Assembly: GCA_025800365.1 (NCBI GenBank)
Contig: JAOXRT010000204.1
Coordinates: 1 to 64,000, forward strand
Direction of reading: 5' to 3'
Source: Cellvibrionaceae bacterium
Lineage (GTDB): Bacteria > Pseudomonadota > Gammaproteobacteria > Pseudomonadales > Cellvibrionaceae
DNA length: 64,000 nt
Shown here: positions 1 through 8,237 of the stretch, piece after piece
Layout of the letters: each line of letters starts with the position of its first letter
How positions within the stretch are numbered: the first letter of the stretch is position 1
Position numbers and translations under genes: made by a program
Notes under the pieces: generated by a model
Seen by the model: the letters and a program-made list of their open reading frames with translations, nothing else
Database searches by the model: none
Told to the model about the DNA's origin: nothing

Positions 1-66
1 GAGTTCGCTTTGCGGTTTCTCTATGCATACCTTCTATACCCCATACTTACTCGTCCTTCTAAAACC

Positions 67-1911
67 CTACAAGCTTAATTTAAAGCCCGCGTAAACCGCC
101 GCGCCTGAAGAGTTATAGCTACTAACCTCTTGATAGTTTTCATCAAAGGCATTTTCAGCTCGCACAAACAAATCAATATGCTCGGTCGCTGTCCAACGTA
201 ACGATACATCTAGGACTTGGTAGTCATCAAGCTCGACCGAACTATCGCGTTGGCCTGCCACGTGACGGAAGTTACTGCTAAATACCACGCTATTATCCCA
301 AAAACGATAATCTAAACCGGCGTTAAATAACACTCTAGGACGACGCAGGCGCTGCTCTCTTACGCCGGCGCTATTAGGCACAGTTTCGGTATCGTTATAG
401 GTAGCATTACTGTATACATACAGCTGCTCGCTAAGATCTTTTTGGAAACTTAGCTCGACACCTTTAGATCGGCTTTCGCCATTACCCTGCAGGTAACCAC
501 TAAAGGCCTGCAGATCGAAGTAGATTTCGTTTTCTACCGTTTGATCAAAGTACACGACTTCTAGCTGACCGCCACCCTCTAGGAACAGCTGAACACCTAG
601 ATCGTAGCTATCGGTTTTTTCTTCTTGCAGATTGACTTCTAGGATTGATGGTGGCGCAAATTCACGGCGATTGTAGGCCAGCTCAGACAAGCTAGGTGCA
701 CGGAAGCCTGTTCCCCAGCTGCTTTTCAGCTTTAACTCACCCAAAGCGGTTGGGATTAAGTAGGCAACCCCTAAGCGATAACTATTGTGCGTACCAAAGT
801 CATCATTATCGTCATGTCGTACACCCGCATTGATAAACAACTTATTGTCATTTTGCCATTGCCAATCAACAAATGCCGAATCTTGGTCTCGCTCTTTTTT
901 GTTTAGAGTGTCTTCCTGAGTCTCGCGTTCGACACCAAACACCAAGGTATTCTGCTCGCCTTTCCAGGCACCTAGGTATTGTAATTCTTCGATTTCGCCA
1001 TCAGCCTCAAAGGGAAAATCGGTGATATTTTCGCGCTGAGTTTCATTCTTACTATAGGCCAGCTCATGGTCCCATTGTTTACCTTTTTTACTAAGTGCAA
1101 AGCGACCTGCACGCTGCTCATAGTTAGCAAAGTTAACATGGTTGCTCGTGGAGCTAAAACCATCGTAGCCCGCGCTAGAGTCCACATCTCGCAAGGTAGC
1201 GCTTACACGCCAGCCATCAGCGAAATTCAAACCGCCATGAACATGAGCGGTGGTATTTTCATAACCATCGAGCTCGCCAGTGGTATCGATAGTGCGAGCG
1301 TTAAAACCATCGGTATCTTGCTTTGAAACAGCAAGGCTAATATCACCCTGTTGTTCACGTACAGCCACATTAGCCGCCCAATTCTGAGTATCGTAACGCC
1401 CAACTTCAGCTTGAAGTGCGCCACTTAAGCCAGCTTTATTGGAGCGGCTATCAATCAAGATAACACCACCAGCATCAGCACCGTAAACCAAGCCTTGTGC
1501 ACCACGAAGAATCTCTACTCGTGATATACCGGCGCTGCTAATATGCTGAATCTGTGGGCCAATTTGAGTACCGGTAGGGTCAGACACATCGATGCCATCG
1601 ATGAATACCTTGGTGCGGTAACCTTCCTCACCGCGAATACGCAATGCTGAGGCCTTACCTGCCCCGCCAGAGTTGCTAACATTAATCGCAGGCTCACTGC
1701 GCAGAACATCCATTAGACTTGCGTGACCGCGTAGCTCAATAGTTGCCGCATCGACGACACTGACAGCCGCCGATTGCTGTCGAAGCGGCACTTCAATGCG
1801 GTTAGCCACAACAATCATTTCTTCAATTTTGCTTTCTTTAGCAGCGTGAGCATTGGCCGTAACGGCCAGCGCCAAAACAGATTTGGCGAAAAGTAACTTA
1901 GAAAATTGCAT
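67..1911 (-). CDS. btuB: TonB-dependent vitamin B12 receptor (BtuB-like)
   Basis: Outer-membrane beta-barrel receptor, most likely for cobalamin, energised by TonB. The 614 residues match the usual BtuB length. Residues 1-23 form a signal peptide ending in AHA, followed by a TonB-box-like stretch (EEMIVVANR, about 31-39), a plug domain to about residue 150 (RIRGEEGYRTKVFIDGIDVS region), and a barrel with alternating strands to the end. The C-terminus is KLSL rather than the common terminal aromatic residue. The ATG at 1911 has a GAGGAT ribosome binding site six bases upstream. A cobalamin riboswitch lies in the leader, which supports B12 as substrate more strongly than the protein sequence alone. 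The 66 bases downstream to the window edge show no convincing gene start. Confidence 0.88.
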   Translation of the reverse strand: MQFSKLLFAKSVLALAVTANAHAAKESKIEEMIVVANRIEVPLRQQSAAVSVVDAATIELRGHASLMDVLRSEPAINVSNSGGAGKASALRIRGEEGYRTKVFIDGIDVSDPTGTQIGPQIQHISSAGISRVEILRGAQGLVYGADAGGVILIDSRSNKAGLSGALQAEVGRYDTQNWAANVAVREQQGDISLAVSKQDTDGFNARTIDTTGELDGYENTTAHVHGGLNFADGWRVSATLRDVDSSAGYDGFSSTSNHVNFANYEQRAGRFALSKKGKQWDHELAYSKNETQRENITDFPFEADGEIEELQYLGAWKGEQNTLVFGVERETQEDTLNKKERDQDSAFVDWQWQNDNKLFINAGVRHDDNDDFGTHNSYRLGVAYLIPTALGELKLKSSWGTGFRAPSLSELAYNRREFAPPSILEVNLQEEKTDSYDLGVQLFLEGGGQLEVVYFDQTVENEIYFDLQAFSGYLQGNGESRSKGVELSFQKDLSEQLYVYSNATYNDTETVPNSAGVREQRLRRPRVLFNAGLDYRFWDNSVVFSSNFRHVAGQRDSSVELDDYQVLDVSLRWTATEHIDLFVRAENAFDENYQEVSSYNSSGAAVYAGFKLSL

Positions 1912-2029
1912 TATAGATCCTCAATCAAACTCTCGGACTGAGGGAGGGAACAGGCTCGGACAAGTGCTAAGCTAAGTGGCGGCACTCGACGTTCACTGAT
2001 AAAGCCCTCCGCTTCATCGTTAATATTTA

Positions 2030-2176
2030 GACTCTGCGAAGGCCGGTATCGGGCTTAACGACAAATGCCGTTTCACCGTTGCGGGGGCAGCGCTGGAATA
2101 GCCAAAAAAATTGGCGCACCAAGCTTCCCGTTTAACCTACCCAAGCCCATATGAAAGGACTGGCAGGCACCAAAGC
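2030..2176 (-). promoter_or_regulatory. Cobalamin riboswitch in the btuB leader
   Basis: On the minus strand the leader carries hallmark cobalamin-riboswitch elements in order: TTGGTGCC near 2173-2166, GGGAAGCTTGGTG near 2130, a TATTCC segment, then the B12 core GCTGCCCCCGCAAC (2091-2078), and a closing GATACCGGCCTTCGC near 2036-2050. About 120 bases separate the aptamer from the btuB start, enough for an expression platform; a GGAGGG tract near 2007-2013 could take part. Expected effect from the family: B12 binding represses btuB. Ends are approximate because I could not fold the RNA. Confidence 0.9.
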
Positions 2177-2273
2177 AGGGGGCGCACAGTACTCGCGCGC
2201 CCCAGAAAGGTCAAGCAATAAACAGATCTATCCTTAGCACAAAAGCTTAGGGGCAAGTGCACAGGAGCGATGA

Positions 2274-3785
2274 CTAGCTCAAGAAGTAACGATAGGCCTC
2301 GCTATCGGTTTCTTCACTATAGCGATACTCCAAACTATCCAATAAGGCCAACAGCTCCTTATTGTCTTCTTTAGGTACTTGAAGGCCGACCAGTACTCGT
2401 CCATAGGCTGCACCGTGGTTACGGTAGTGAAATAAGGAGATATTCCAACGGCTCGCGGTTTTACTCAGGAAGTTATCCATAGCACCAGGACGCTCAGGGA
2501 ACTCAAAGCTAAATAGACGCTCATTTTCGACTTGAGGAGCATGGCCTCCTACCATATGGCGAACATGCAATTTAGCCATCTCATTATCGGTCATATCACA
2601 GACTTCATAGCCTTTGTCGCGCAGCTCGGCGACCAACTCATGACGCCCTTCATCATCAAGCACCTGAACACCAACCAAAACATGGGCCTGCTCATGGGAG
2701 CCATAGCGATAGTTAAATTCAGTAATGCCACGACGACCAATAGCCCGACTTAACTTACGAAATGCCCCAGCCTTCTCAGGTAGAGTCACCGTCAACATTG
2801 CTTCACGCTTTTCACCAATCTCGGTACGTTCAGAAATATAACGCAGACGATCAAAGTTAGTATTCGCTCCACTGGCAATGGCTATTACGGTTTTATCTTC
2901 CCAACCCTGCTCAGCGACATGTTTTTTCAAGCCAGCTAAAGATAATGCACCCGCAGGCTCAGCGATTGAGCGGGTATCTTCAAAGATGTCTTTTATCGCC
3001 GCACACATCTCATCGGCATTGGCTGTGATCACACCATCAACGCTATCTTTGAGCACGCGATAAGTTTCTTTACCAATCTGCGCTACCGCCACACCATCCG
3101 CAAAAATACCCACCTCAGACAAAGTGGCTCTGCGGCCCTTTTCCATAGCTAGCTTTAGGCAGGCAGCATCTTCTGGCTCTACCGCGTAAACCTTGATTTC
3201 GGGGCGAACGTATTTGATATAGGCCGCCATACCAGCACATAGGCCGCCGCCACCTACTGGGATATAAATGGCATCGATCTTAGCTGGATGCTGGCGCAGG
3301 ATCTCCATTGCTACCGTGCCCTGGCCGGCAATGACATCAGGGTCATCGAATGGGTGGATATAGGTCAGCCCCTGCTCCTCCACCAACTTATTTGCATGAG
3401 CAGCAGCACCGTCATAGGCATCACCATGGAGCACCACTTTTGCACCACGACGGCGCACGGCATCCACTTTAATAGCCGGTGTTGTCTTAGGCATGACAAT
3501 TGTAGCTTTTACCCCTAAGGCTTTAGCACTCAGCGCAAGGCCCTGAGCATGGTTACCTGCCGAAGCAGCAATCACACCACGAGCTTTTTCCTCATCACTT
3601 AACAATCTTAATTTGTTAAAAGCGCCACGAATTTTAAAGGAAAAAACAGGTTGTAAGTCTTCCCTTTTAATCAGCACATTATTGTTAATTCGAGCCGAAA
3701 TCAGAGGTGCCTCATCCAATTGGGTTTCACGGGCCACATCGTAGATGCGGGCATCTAGTATTCTTTTTACGTAACTCTCTGGCAT
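2274..3785 (-). CDS. ilvA: Threonine ammonia-lyase, biosynthetic
   Basis: PLP-dependent deamination of threonine to 2-oxobutanoate, the first committed step of isoleucine synthesis, cytoplasmic. The PLP lysine is in FSFKIRGAF (about residue 51 from the chosen start), followed by SAGNHAQG and the phosphate-binding glycine loop GGGGLCAG. Two ACT-like regulatory domains fill the last third (about residues 325-405 and 415-503), as in isoleucine-inhibited biosynthetic enzymes; the short catabolic TdcB type lacks them. I chose the ATG at 3785, giving MPESYVKRIL, which matches the usual N-terminus. An in-frame TTG four codons upstream (3797) is possible. The 3' end runs toward the btuB riboswitch without a clear terminator. 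Divergent from the GGDEF/EAL gene. Confidence 0.95.
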   Translation of the reverse strand: MPESYVKRILDARIYDVARETQLDEAPLISARINNNVLIKREDLQPVFSFKIRGAFNKLRLLSDEEKARGVIAASAGNHAQGLALSAKALGVKATIVMPKTTPAIKVDAVRRRGAKVVLHGDAYDGAAAHANKLVEEQGLTYIHPFDDPDVIAGQGTVAMEILRQHPAKIDAIYIPVGGGGLCAGMAAYIKYVRPEIKVYAVEPEDAACLKLAMEKGRRATLSEVGIFADGVAVAQIGKETYRVLKDSVDGVITANADEMCAAIKDIFEDTRSIAEPAGALSLAGLKKHVAEQGWEDKTVIAIASGANTNFDRLRYISERTEIGEKREAMLTVTLPEKAGAFRKLSRAIGRRGITEFNYRYGSHEQAHVLVGVQVLDDEGRHELVAELRDKGYEVCDMTDNEMAKLHVRHMVGGHAPQVENERLFSFEFPERPGAMDNFLSKTASRWNISLFHYRNHGAAYGRVLVGLQVPKEDNKELLALLDSLEYRYSEETDSEAYRYFLS

Positions 3786-3910
3786 AAGGCTCGACAACTG
3801 ATCAAAAATTAGCTAATAATGGTGACAAATTATAAGACAAGGGAGCCTTTGGCGTAAGATGCCAAAGCAGCATCTGGGCAAGGAATTAGGGTTTATTGGC
3901 CTAGAGCGTA

Positions 3911-6004
3911 GTGCTTGAAGGATATCCACTCCTAAAAAGGGTGCAAGCATTGAACAGCTGGACGCTGACACTGCCTGAGAATGAAGAATTCTTTGACTCG
4001 ATATTTCCAGGCTTGTCACAGGGTGCATTCGACATAATTATTGACGGACCGGTTGGCATTTGGGTTTACCAGGCCAGCCCTGGGTGCCTATTTGTCAACG
4101 AAACGGCCAAGCGACTGTTAAAGCTTGAGCAAAGTGCCTCTATTTTTTCTGCCGATACTCCGCCTTGCCTCAGGCACCTACTCAAAAACCCGAATCAAAG
4201 CGGCCTGCAAAAGTGCCAAGGTAGCGATGTATTTAGCTATCTTATTCAAGAACAGCTCTCAATGACTGCCGGTATTTTTGTTAGCACCCCAGAGTCTCAA
4301 TTACCGCCTCCTGCCAATGACGAACAGGGAATACTGAAGCTACTCATGCAACTGCCGCACCTTGCCGTGCAAGGCTATGACAAAGAAGGGCGAGTTATTT
4401 ATTGGAACGAAGCATGTAGAGACTTATACGGTTACAGCCTAGCCCAAGCTCGCGGTAAAACCATGGGGGAGCTACTAATCCCCCAAAACCAAAGAGCAGG
4501 ATTTCCATCCGTTTTACAAAAATGGCTATCAAAAACCGGCGTTGCCCCTAATAGAAAGTGCATTCGAGTTAACCGCCAAGATCAAAAGCTGCAGATTCAA
4601 ACTACCCAAATCGTTATTCAATCACCACAGGGCGAGATCGAACTCTATTGTATCGACCACAGCATGGAGGGCGCTAAGCAGCAGCAACAGCAAATGCATG
4701 AGCTGGAATACTATGATCAGTTAACTAAGCTCCCGAACCGACAGCTAATGCACTCGTTATTGCAGCAAAGCATGAAGATCAGCCAGCAATTGGATTTATC
4801 AACAGCTGTCATGTTTATCGGCATCGACAAGTTCAAGCTGGTAAATAGTCAATATGGGCATGAGATTGGCGATCAAATACTAAAGCGCATCGCCGACCGA
4901 ATTCTTTCATCAGTAAGCGTGCAAGATTTAAAAGCTCGCTTCGGCGGCGACGTCTATGTTCTTGCTTTCAATCTACCGGAAGGTAGCCAGCAAATCTCAA
5001 ATATCGCCAATCGACTCTTAAGTACTCTCTCAGAAGAATTGCATTTGCTTGAAGGTCCAGAAAAAGTCACTGCCAGTATCGGCATTGCCATTTCACCCCA
5101 TGATGGAGAAGATGCGGGAACGCTGCTAAAGCATGGCGATGCAGCTTTAGCTCAAGCGAAGGCAAATGGAGGCAATGGTTTCTTTTATTTTGACCCAGAA
5201 CTTAATCGCAACACCCACCGCGTACACTTTATCGCTCAGGATTTAAAAAGGGCTTTACAGGCCGGCGAGCTAAAGCTGATTTTTCAGCCACAATTTCGCC
5301 TAGGTTCTTCCGAAGTATGCGGCAGCGAGTCACTATTAAGATGGCAGCACAAGCAGCTTGGCGAGATATCCCCTGCGGAATTTATCCCAATCCTCGAGCA
5401 ACAACAAAGCATGTTGATGCTGGACTTTTGGGTGACCAGCCAAATGTTTAAAAACATTAAAAATTATATAATACGCGGAATAAAACCTCCGAGAACCTTC
5501 GCAAACCTTTCTGCCGCTACGATAAACCACAAAGATTTTCAGCACACAGTGCAGCGCATGCTGGATAAACACGGCATCCCCTGCCGCACGGTTGGCATTG
5601 AGCTTACCGAACACGTACTTATCAATAATGAACCCCAAGCAGTAGCTAATTTGCAGTGGTGCAGACAAAAAGGAATCAAAATTGCACTCGATGATTTTGG
5701 CACCGGTTTTTCATCCCTAAGCTATCTAGCCAAGCTGCCTATCGATATTATTAAAATCGACAAGTCTTTTATCAGCGCCATCGAGAAAAAACATAATCGC
5801 GAGCTGGTGAAAACCATTATCGCTATCGCCAAGAGTTTATCTATGGAAGTGATCTGCGAAGGTGTCCAATCGAAAGAACAAGAGCAATTCCTCCGGGAAC
5901 AAGGCTGTGATATGGCACAGGGGCATCTTTATAGTTATGCACTCGACAGCGAAGAATGGTTCGATTTAATCAGACAGGAATTGCGACAAGAAAACACAGC
6001 ATAG
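3911..6004 (+). CDS. PAS-GGDEF-EAL protein, likely c-di-GMP phosphodiesterase
   Basis: Cytoplasmic sensor-type protein of about 697 residues. An N-terminal PAS-like segment (about 35-75) is followed by a clearer PAS domain (about 145-255), a GGDEF domain (about 270-435) and an EAL domain (about 445-690). The GGDEF signature is degenerate, reading GGDVY, so cyclase activity is unlikely; the domain may bind GTP or regulate. The EAL domain keeps its catalytic pieces: SLLRW in place of the EALLRW motif with its Glu retained, ELTE, DDFGTGFSS, KIDKSF, CEGV and QGH. I therefore infer phosphodiesterase activity controlled through PAS. No membrane segment is seen. The start is uncertain: GTG at 3911 gives the longest form, but a TTG at 3950 has a better-placed AAGG. 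Confidence 0.85.
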   Translation: MLEGYPLLKRVQALNSWTLTLPENEEFFDSIFPGLSQGAFDIIIDGPVGIWVYQASPGCLFVNETAKRLLKLEQSASIFSADTPPCLRHLLKNPNQSGLQKCQGSDVFSYLIQEQLSMTAGIFVSTPESQLPPPANDEQGILKLLMQLPHLAVQGYDKEGRVIYWNEACRDLYGYSLAQARGKTMGELLIPQNQRAGFPSVLQKWLSKTGVAPNRKCIRVNRQDQKLQIQTTQIVIQSPQGEIELYCIDHSMEGAKQQQQQMHELEYYDQLTKLPNRQLMHSLLQQSMKISQQLDLSTAVMFIGIDKFKLVNSQYGHEIGDQILKRIADRILSSVSVQDLKARFGGDVYVLAFNLPEGSQQISNIANRLLSTLSEELHLLEGPEKVTASIGIAISPHDGEDAGTLLKHGDAALAQAKANGGNGFFYFDPELNRNTHRVHFIAQDLKRALQAGELKLIFQPQFRLGSSEVCGSESLLRWQHKQLGEISPAEFIPILEQQQSMLMLDFWVTSQMFKNIKNYIIRGIKPPRTFANLSAATINHKDFQHTVQRMLDKHGIPCRTVGIELTEHVLINNEPQAVANLQWCRQKGIKIALDDFGTGFSSLSYLAKLPIDIIKIDKSFISAIEKKHNRELVKTIIAIAKSLSMEVICEGVQSKEQEQFLREQGCDMAQGHLYSYALDSEEWFDLIRQELRQENTA

Positions 6005-6040
6005 CGCATCCCAAATGCGCCATGCTGCTACAAAGCTTTG

Positions 6041-7348
6041 TTATTTGCTGTTCATATAGTCCAAGGTCAAGGCACTTAATGCTTTCACACCAGTCTTCAA
6101 GGCCGCCTCATCTAAATCAAATTTCGGAGAGTGGTTATAAGCTGCACCTGGTTTACCCGCGCCCAAGCCAATAAATAAGCCCGGGATTTGCTGCTGAAAA
6201 TAAGAGAAGTCTTCTGCTGCCGTAATCGGCTTAATTTCCATTACTTTACCAGGAGATACTTTTTCCAAAGTAGGCAGCATCTGTCGAGTTAGCTCAGGAT
6301 CATTAAAAGTAACAGGGTAACCGGGGACGATTTCTAGGTCTGCTGTTGCACCCGAAGCCGCCGAAATATTCTCTACAGTGCGGTGTAAATGTTTATGCAA
6401 GGTCTCGCGCATTTTTACATCATAAGTACGAATAGTACCTTCCATATCAACTTTATCAGGAATGATATTATTGCGAACACCACCATGAATAGACCCGACT
6501 GAAACGACAGCCGGCGCTTCAGTAATTGGAAGCTGGCGAGCGGGAATCAATTGAATCGCGGTGACCACTTGGCCTGCTGTAGTGATCGGGTCTACCCCCG
6601 ACCAAGGTGCCGAGCCATGGGTTTGCTTACCTTGAATAGTAAGCTCAAAACGATCTTGTGCTGCCATAAAACCTTCAGCTCGATACGCTAAACTGCCGGC
6701 TGGAAAGGGGAATATGTGCAAACCAAAAATAACTTCTGGTGCATACTTACCTTTGAGGACTCCCTCTTCCACCATTTGTTTAGCACCCCAGGTATCAATA
6801 CCTTCCATGCCCTCTTCAGCTGGCTGGAAAATAAATTTCACCGTACCCGGCAAATCTTCGCGGTGCTTAGCCAATAACTCAGCAACCCCCATCAAAATCG
6901 ACATATGACCATCGTGGCCACAGGCGTGCATCACACCCACTTCTTTATCTTTAAACATACCTTTCGCTTTTGAAGCAAAGGGCAGACCTGTTTCCTCAGT
7001 AACAGGTAAAGCATCCATATCCGAACGCAGAGCAACGACTGGACCAGGCTTACCACCAACCAAAACTCCTACCACACCGGTTTTAGCCACACCTTCTTGC
7101 ACCTCGTCAAAGCCAAGGGCCTTAAGGTGTTTAGCAATATAAGCTGCAGTTTTGTGCTCTTGATTGGATAACTCTGGGTGCTCGTGAAGGTGACGGCGCC
7201 ACTTGATCACCTTGGCCTCCAAGGCTTTTGCTTCGGCATCAATGGTTGCCAAATCCAGACCTGCATGGGCAGGTAAGACAGCAGCCAAAGCTACTGAGGA
7301 CAACATGGCCGGTAAGGCCAGCTTCTTTATCCAATCGCTACGTCTCAT
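6041..7348 (-). CDS. Exported M20 family amidohydrolase (peptidase M20D type)
   Basis: Metal-dependent amidohydrolase of the M20D group, which includes hippurate hydrolases, N-acyl amino acid hydrolases and indole-acetyl amino acid hydrolases. The 435 residues begin with a signal peptide (basic MRRSDWIKK, hydrophobic core, AHA cleavage site near residue 29), so the enzyme is probably periplasmic. Metal ligands are visible in HACGHDGH (about 125-132), in the paired Glu of AEEG, in GLHIF, and in a C-terminal NHSPKF. The dimerisation domain sits between, around HGSAPWSG. The substrate cannot be read from the sequence. Convergent with the EAL gene upstream in coordinates (36 bases apart) and divergent from rpiA. 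Confidence 0.85.
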   Translation of the reverse strand: MRRSDWIKKLALPAMLSSVALAAVLPAHAGLDLATIDAEAKALEAKVIKWRRHLHEHPELSNQEHKTAAYIAKHLKALGFDEVQEGVAKTGVVGVLVGGKPGPVVALRSDMDALPVTEETGLPFASKAKGMFKDKEVGVMHACGHDGHMSILMGVAELLAKHREDLPGTVKFIFQPAEEGMEGIDTWGAKQMVEEGVLKGKYAPEVIFGLHIFPFPAGSLAYRAEGFMAAQDRFELTIQGKQTHGSAPWSGVDPITTAGQVVTAIQLIPARQLPITEAPAVVSVGSIHGGVRNNIIPDKVDMEGTIRTYDVKMRETLHKHLHRTVENISAASGATADLEIVPGYPVTFNDPELTRQMLPTLEKVSPGKVMEIKPITAAEDFSYFQQQIPGLFIGLGAGKPGAAYNHSPKFDLDEAALKTGVKALSALTLDYMNSK

Positions 7349-7437
7349 TGCTAAATTCCTTAATTGTTATTCAAAAATCCAAGCTAGATTATCACAAATA
7401 AGGCCCGCCGAACGGCCAAGATGCCTTGCCAGAGCTG

Positions 7438-7466
7438 TTCACAGTAAATAGAGCTGGGAGTATAAT
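7438..7466 (+). promoter_or_regulatory. Candidate sigma70 promoter for rpiA
   Basis: TTCACA at 7438-7443 and a perfect TATAAT at 7461-7466 are separated by 17 bases. Transcription would begin near 7473, which excludes the upstream in-frame TTG (7426) and the ATG at 7465 (which overlaps the -10 box) as starts. The ATG at 7504 remains, with a leader of about 31 bases. Confidence 0.65.
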
Positions 7467-7503
7467 GGCGACCTTTCCGATACCCGACCTTGATGAGACC
7501 CTC

Positions 7504-8178
7504 ATGAACCAAGACCAGCTAAAGCAGGCGGTTGCCAAAGCTGCCGTTGACTATATACGGCCAAAACTTGATGCCCACTCGATTGTAGGTGTTGGCACAG
7601 GATCTACCGCTAACTTCTTTATTGACTATTTGGCTGAGATTAAAGGTGACTTCCAAGGTGCAGTAGCCAGCTCTGAAGCTACCGCCGAGCGCTTACAAGG
7701 CCACGGCATCACCGTATTCGACCTCAATGAAGTCAGTGAAATGGCTGTTTATGTGGATGGTGCCGATGAAAGCAATCCAGAGCTTGCCCTCATTAAAGGT
7801 GGCGGCGCTGCACTGACTCGCGAAAAGATTGTTGCAGCTGTTGCCGATGAGTTTGTTTGTATTGCAGACAGCAGCAAATGGGTTGACTGTTTAGGGCAAT
7901 TCCCTCTACCAGTCGAAGTCATTCCCATGGCCCGTTCCCATGTCGCAAGAGAGTTGGTTAAGCTTGGCGGCGATCCGGTTTACCGCCAGGGCGTACTTAC
8001 CGACAACGGCAATGTGATTCTCGATGTTCACAATATGCGGATTGAAAATCCTGCAGAGTTAGAGCGTGCTATTAATAACATTGTTGGCGTAGTGACCAAT
8101 GGTTTGTTTGCTGAGCGCTCGGCGGATGTTTTGTTGTTGGGGGGTACCGAAGGCGTAAGGTCGATTCGCGGCTCCTAG
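7504..8178 (+). CDS. rpiA: Ribose-5-phosphate isomerase A
   Basis: Interconverts ribose 5-phosphate and ribulose 5-phosphate in the pentose phosphate pathway; cytoplasmic. From the ATG at 7504 the protein is 224 residues, close to the usual size (about 219), and starts [10 protein letters not shown], aligning with the family. Recognisable motifs: GVGTGSTA (phosphate loop), DGADE (catalytic Asp region), [11 protein letters not shown] (catalytic Glu and Lys), and [11 protein letters not shown]. The last dozen residues ([11 protein letters not shown]) look less typical than those of the truncated second copy at 11932-12231 ([11 protein letters not shown]), which resembles the family end. The 3' part from 7879 is included in the tandem duplication described separately. 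Confidence 0.96.
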   Translation: MNQDQLKQAVAKAAVDYIRPKLDAHSIVGVGTGSTANFFIDYLAEIKGDFQGAVASSEATAERLQGHGITVFDLNEVSEMAVYVDGADESNPELALIKGGGAALTREKIVAAVADEFVCIADSSKWVDCLGQFPLPVEVIPMARSHVARELVKLGGDPVYRQGVLTDNGNVILDVHNMRIENPAELERAINNIVGVVTNGLFAERSADVLLLGGTEGVRSIRGS

Positions 8179-8199
8179 CAAGTAATCACCTCAGAACTT

Positions 8200-8231
8200 G
8201 GTGTAGATCGAACCCCCAATCGATCTACACC
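8200..8231. terminator. Stem-loop between convergent rpiA and LRR gene 1
   Basis: A perfect 11-base-pair stem (GGTGTAGATCG / CGATCTACACC) with a 10-base loop lies between the convergent genes. There is no U-tract on either side, so it is terminator-like but may act mainly as an mRNA 3'-end stabiliser. The equivalent spot in copy B (12243-12273) has a stem of the same length with unrelated sequence. Confidence 0.55.
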
Positions 8232-8237
8232 CTCCAG

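Noticed and set aside
1958..2016. Short leader peptide frame beginning MKRRALSVNV between the riboswitch and btuB
   Set aside because: Only about 16 codons; the purine tract is more likely part of the riboswitch expression platform.
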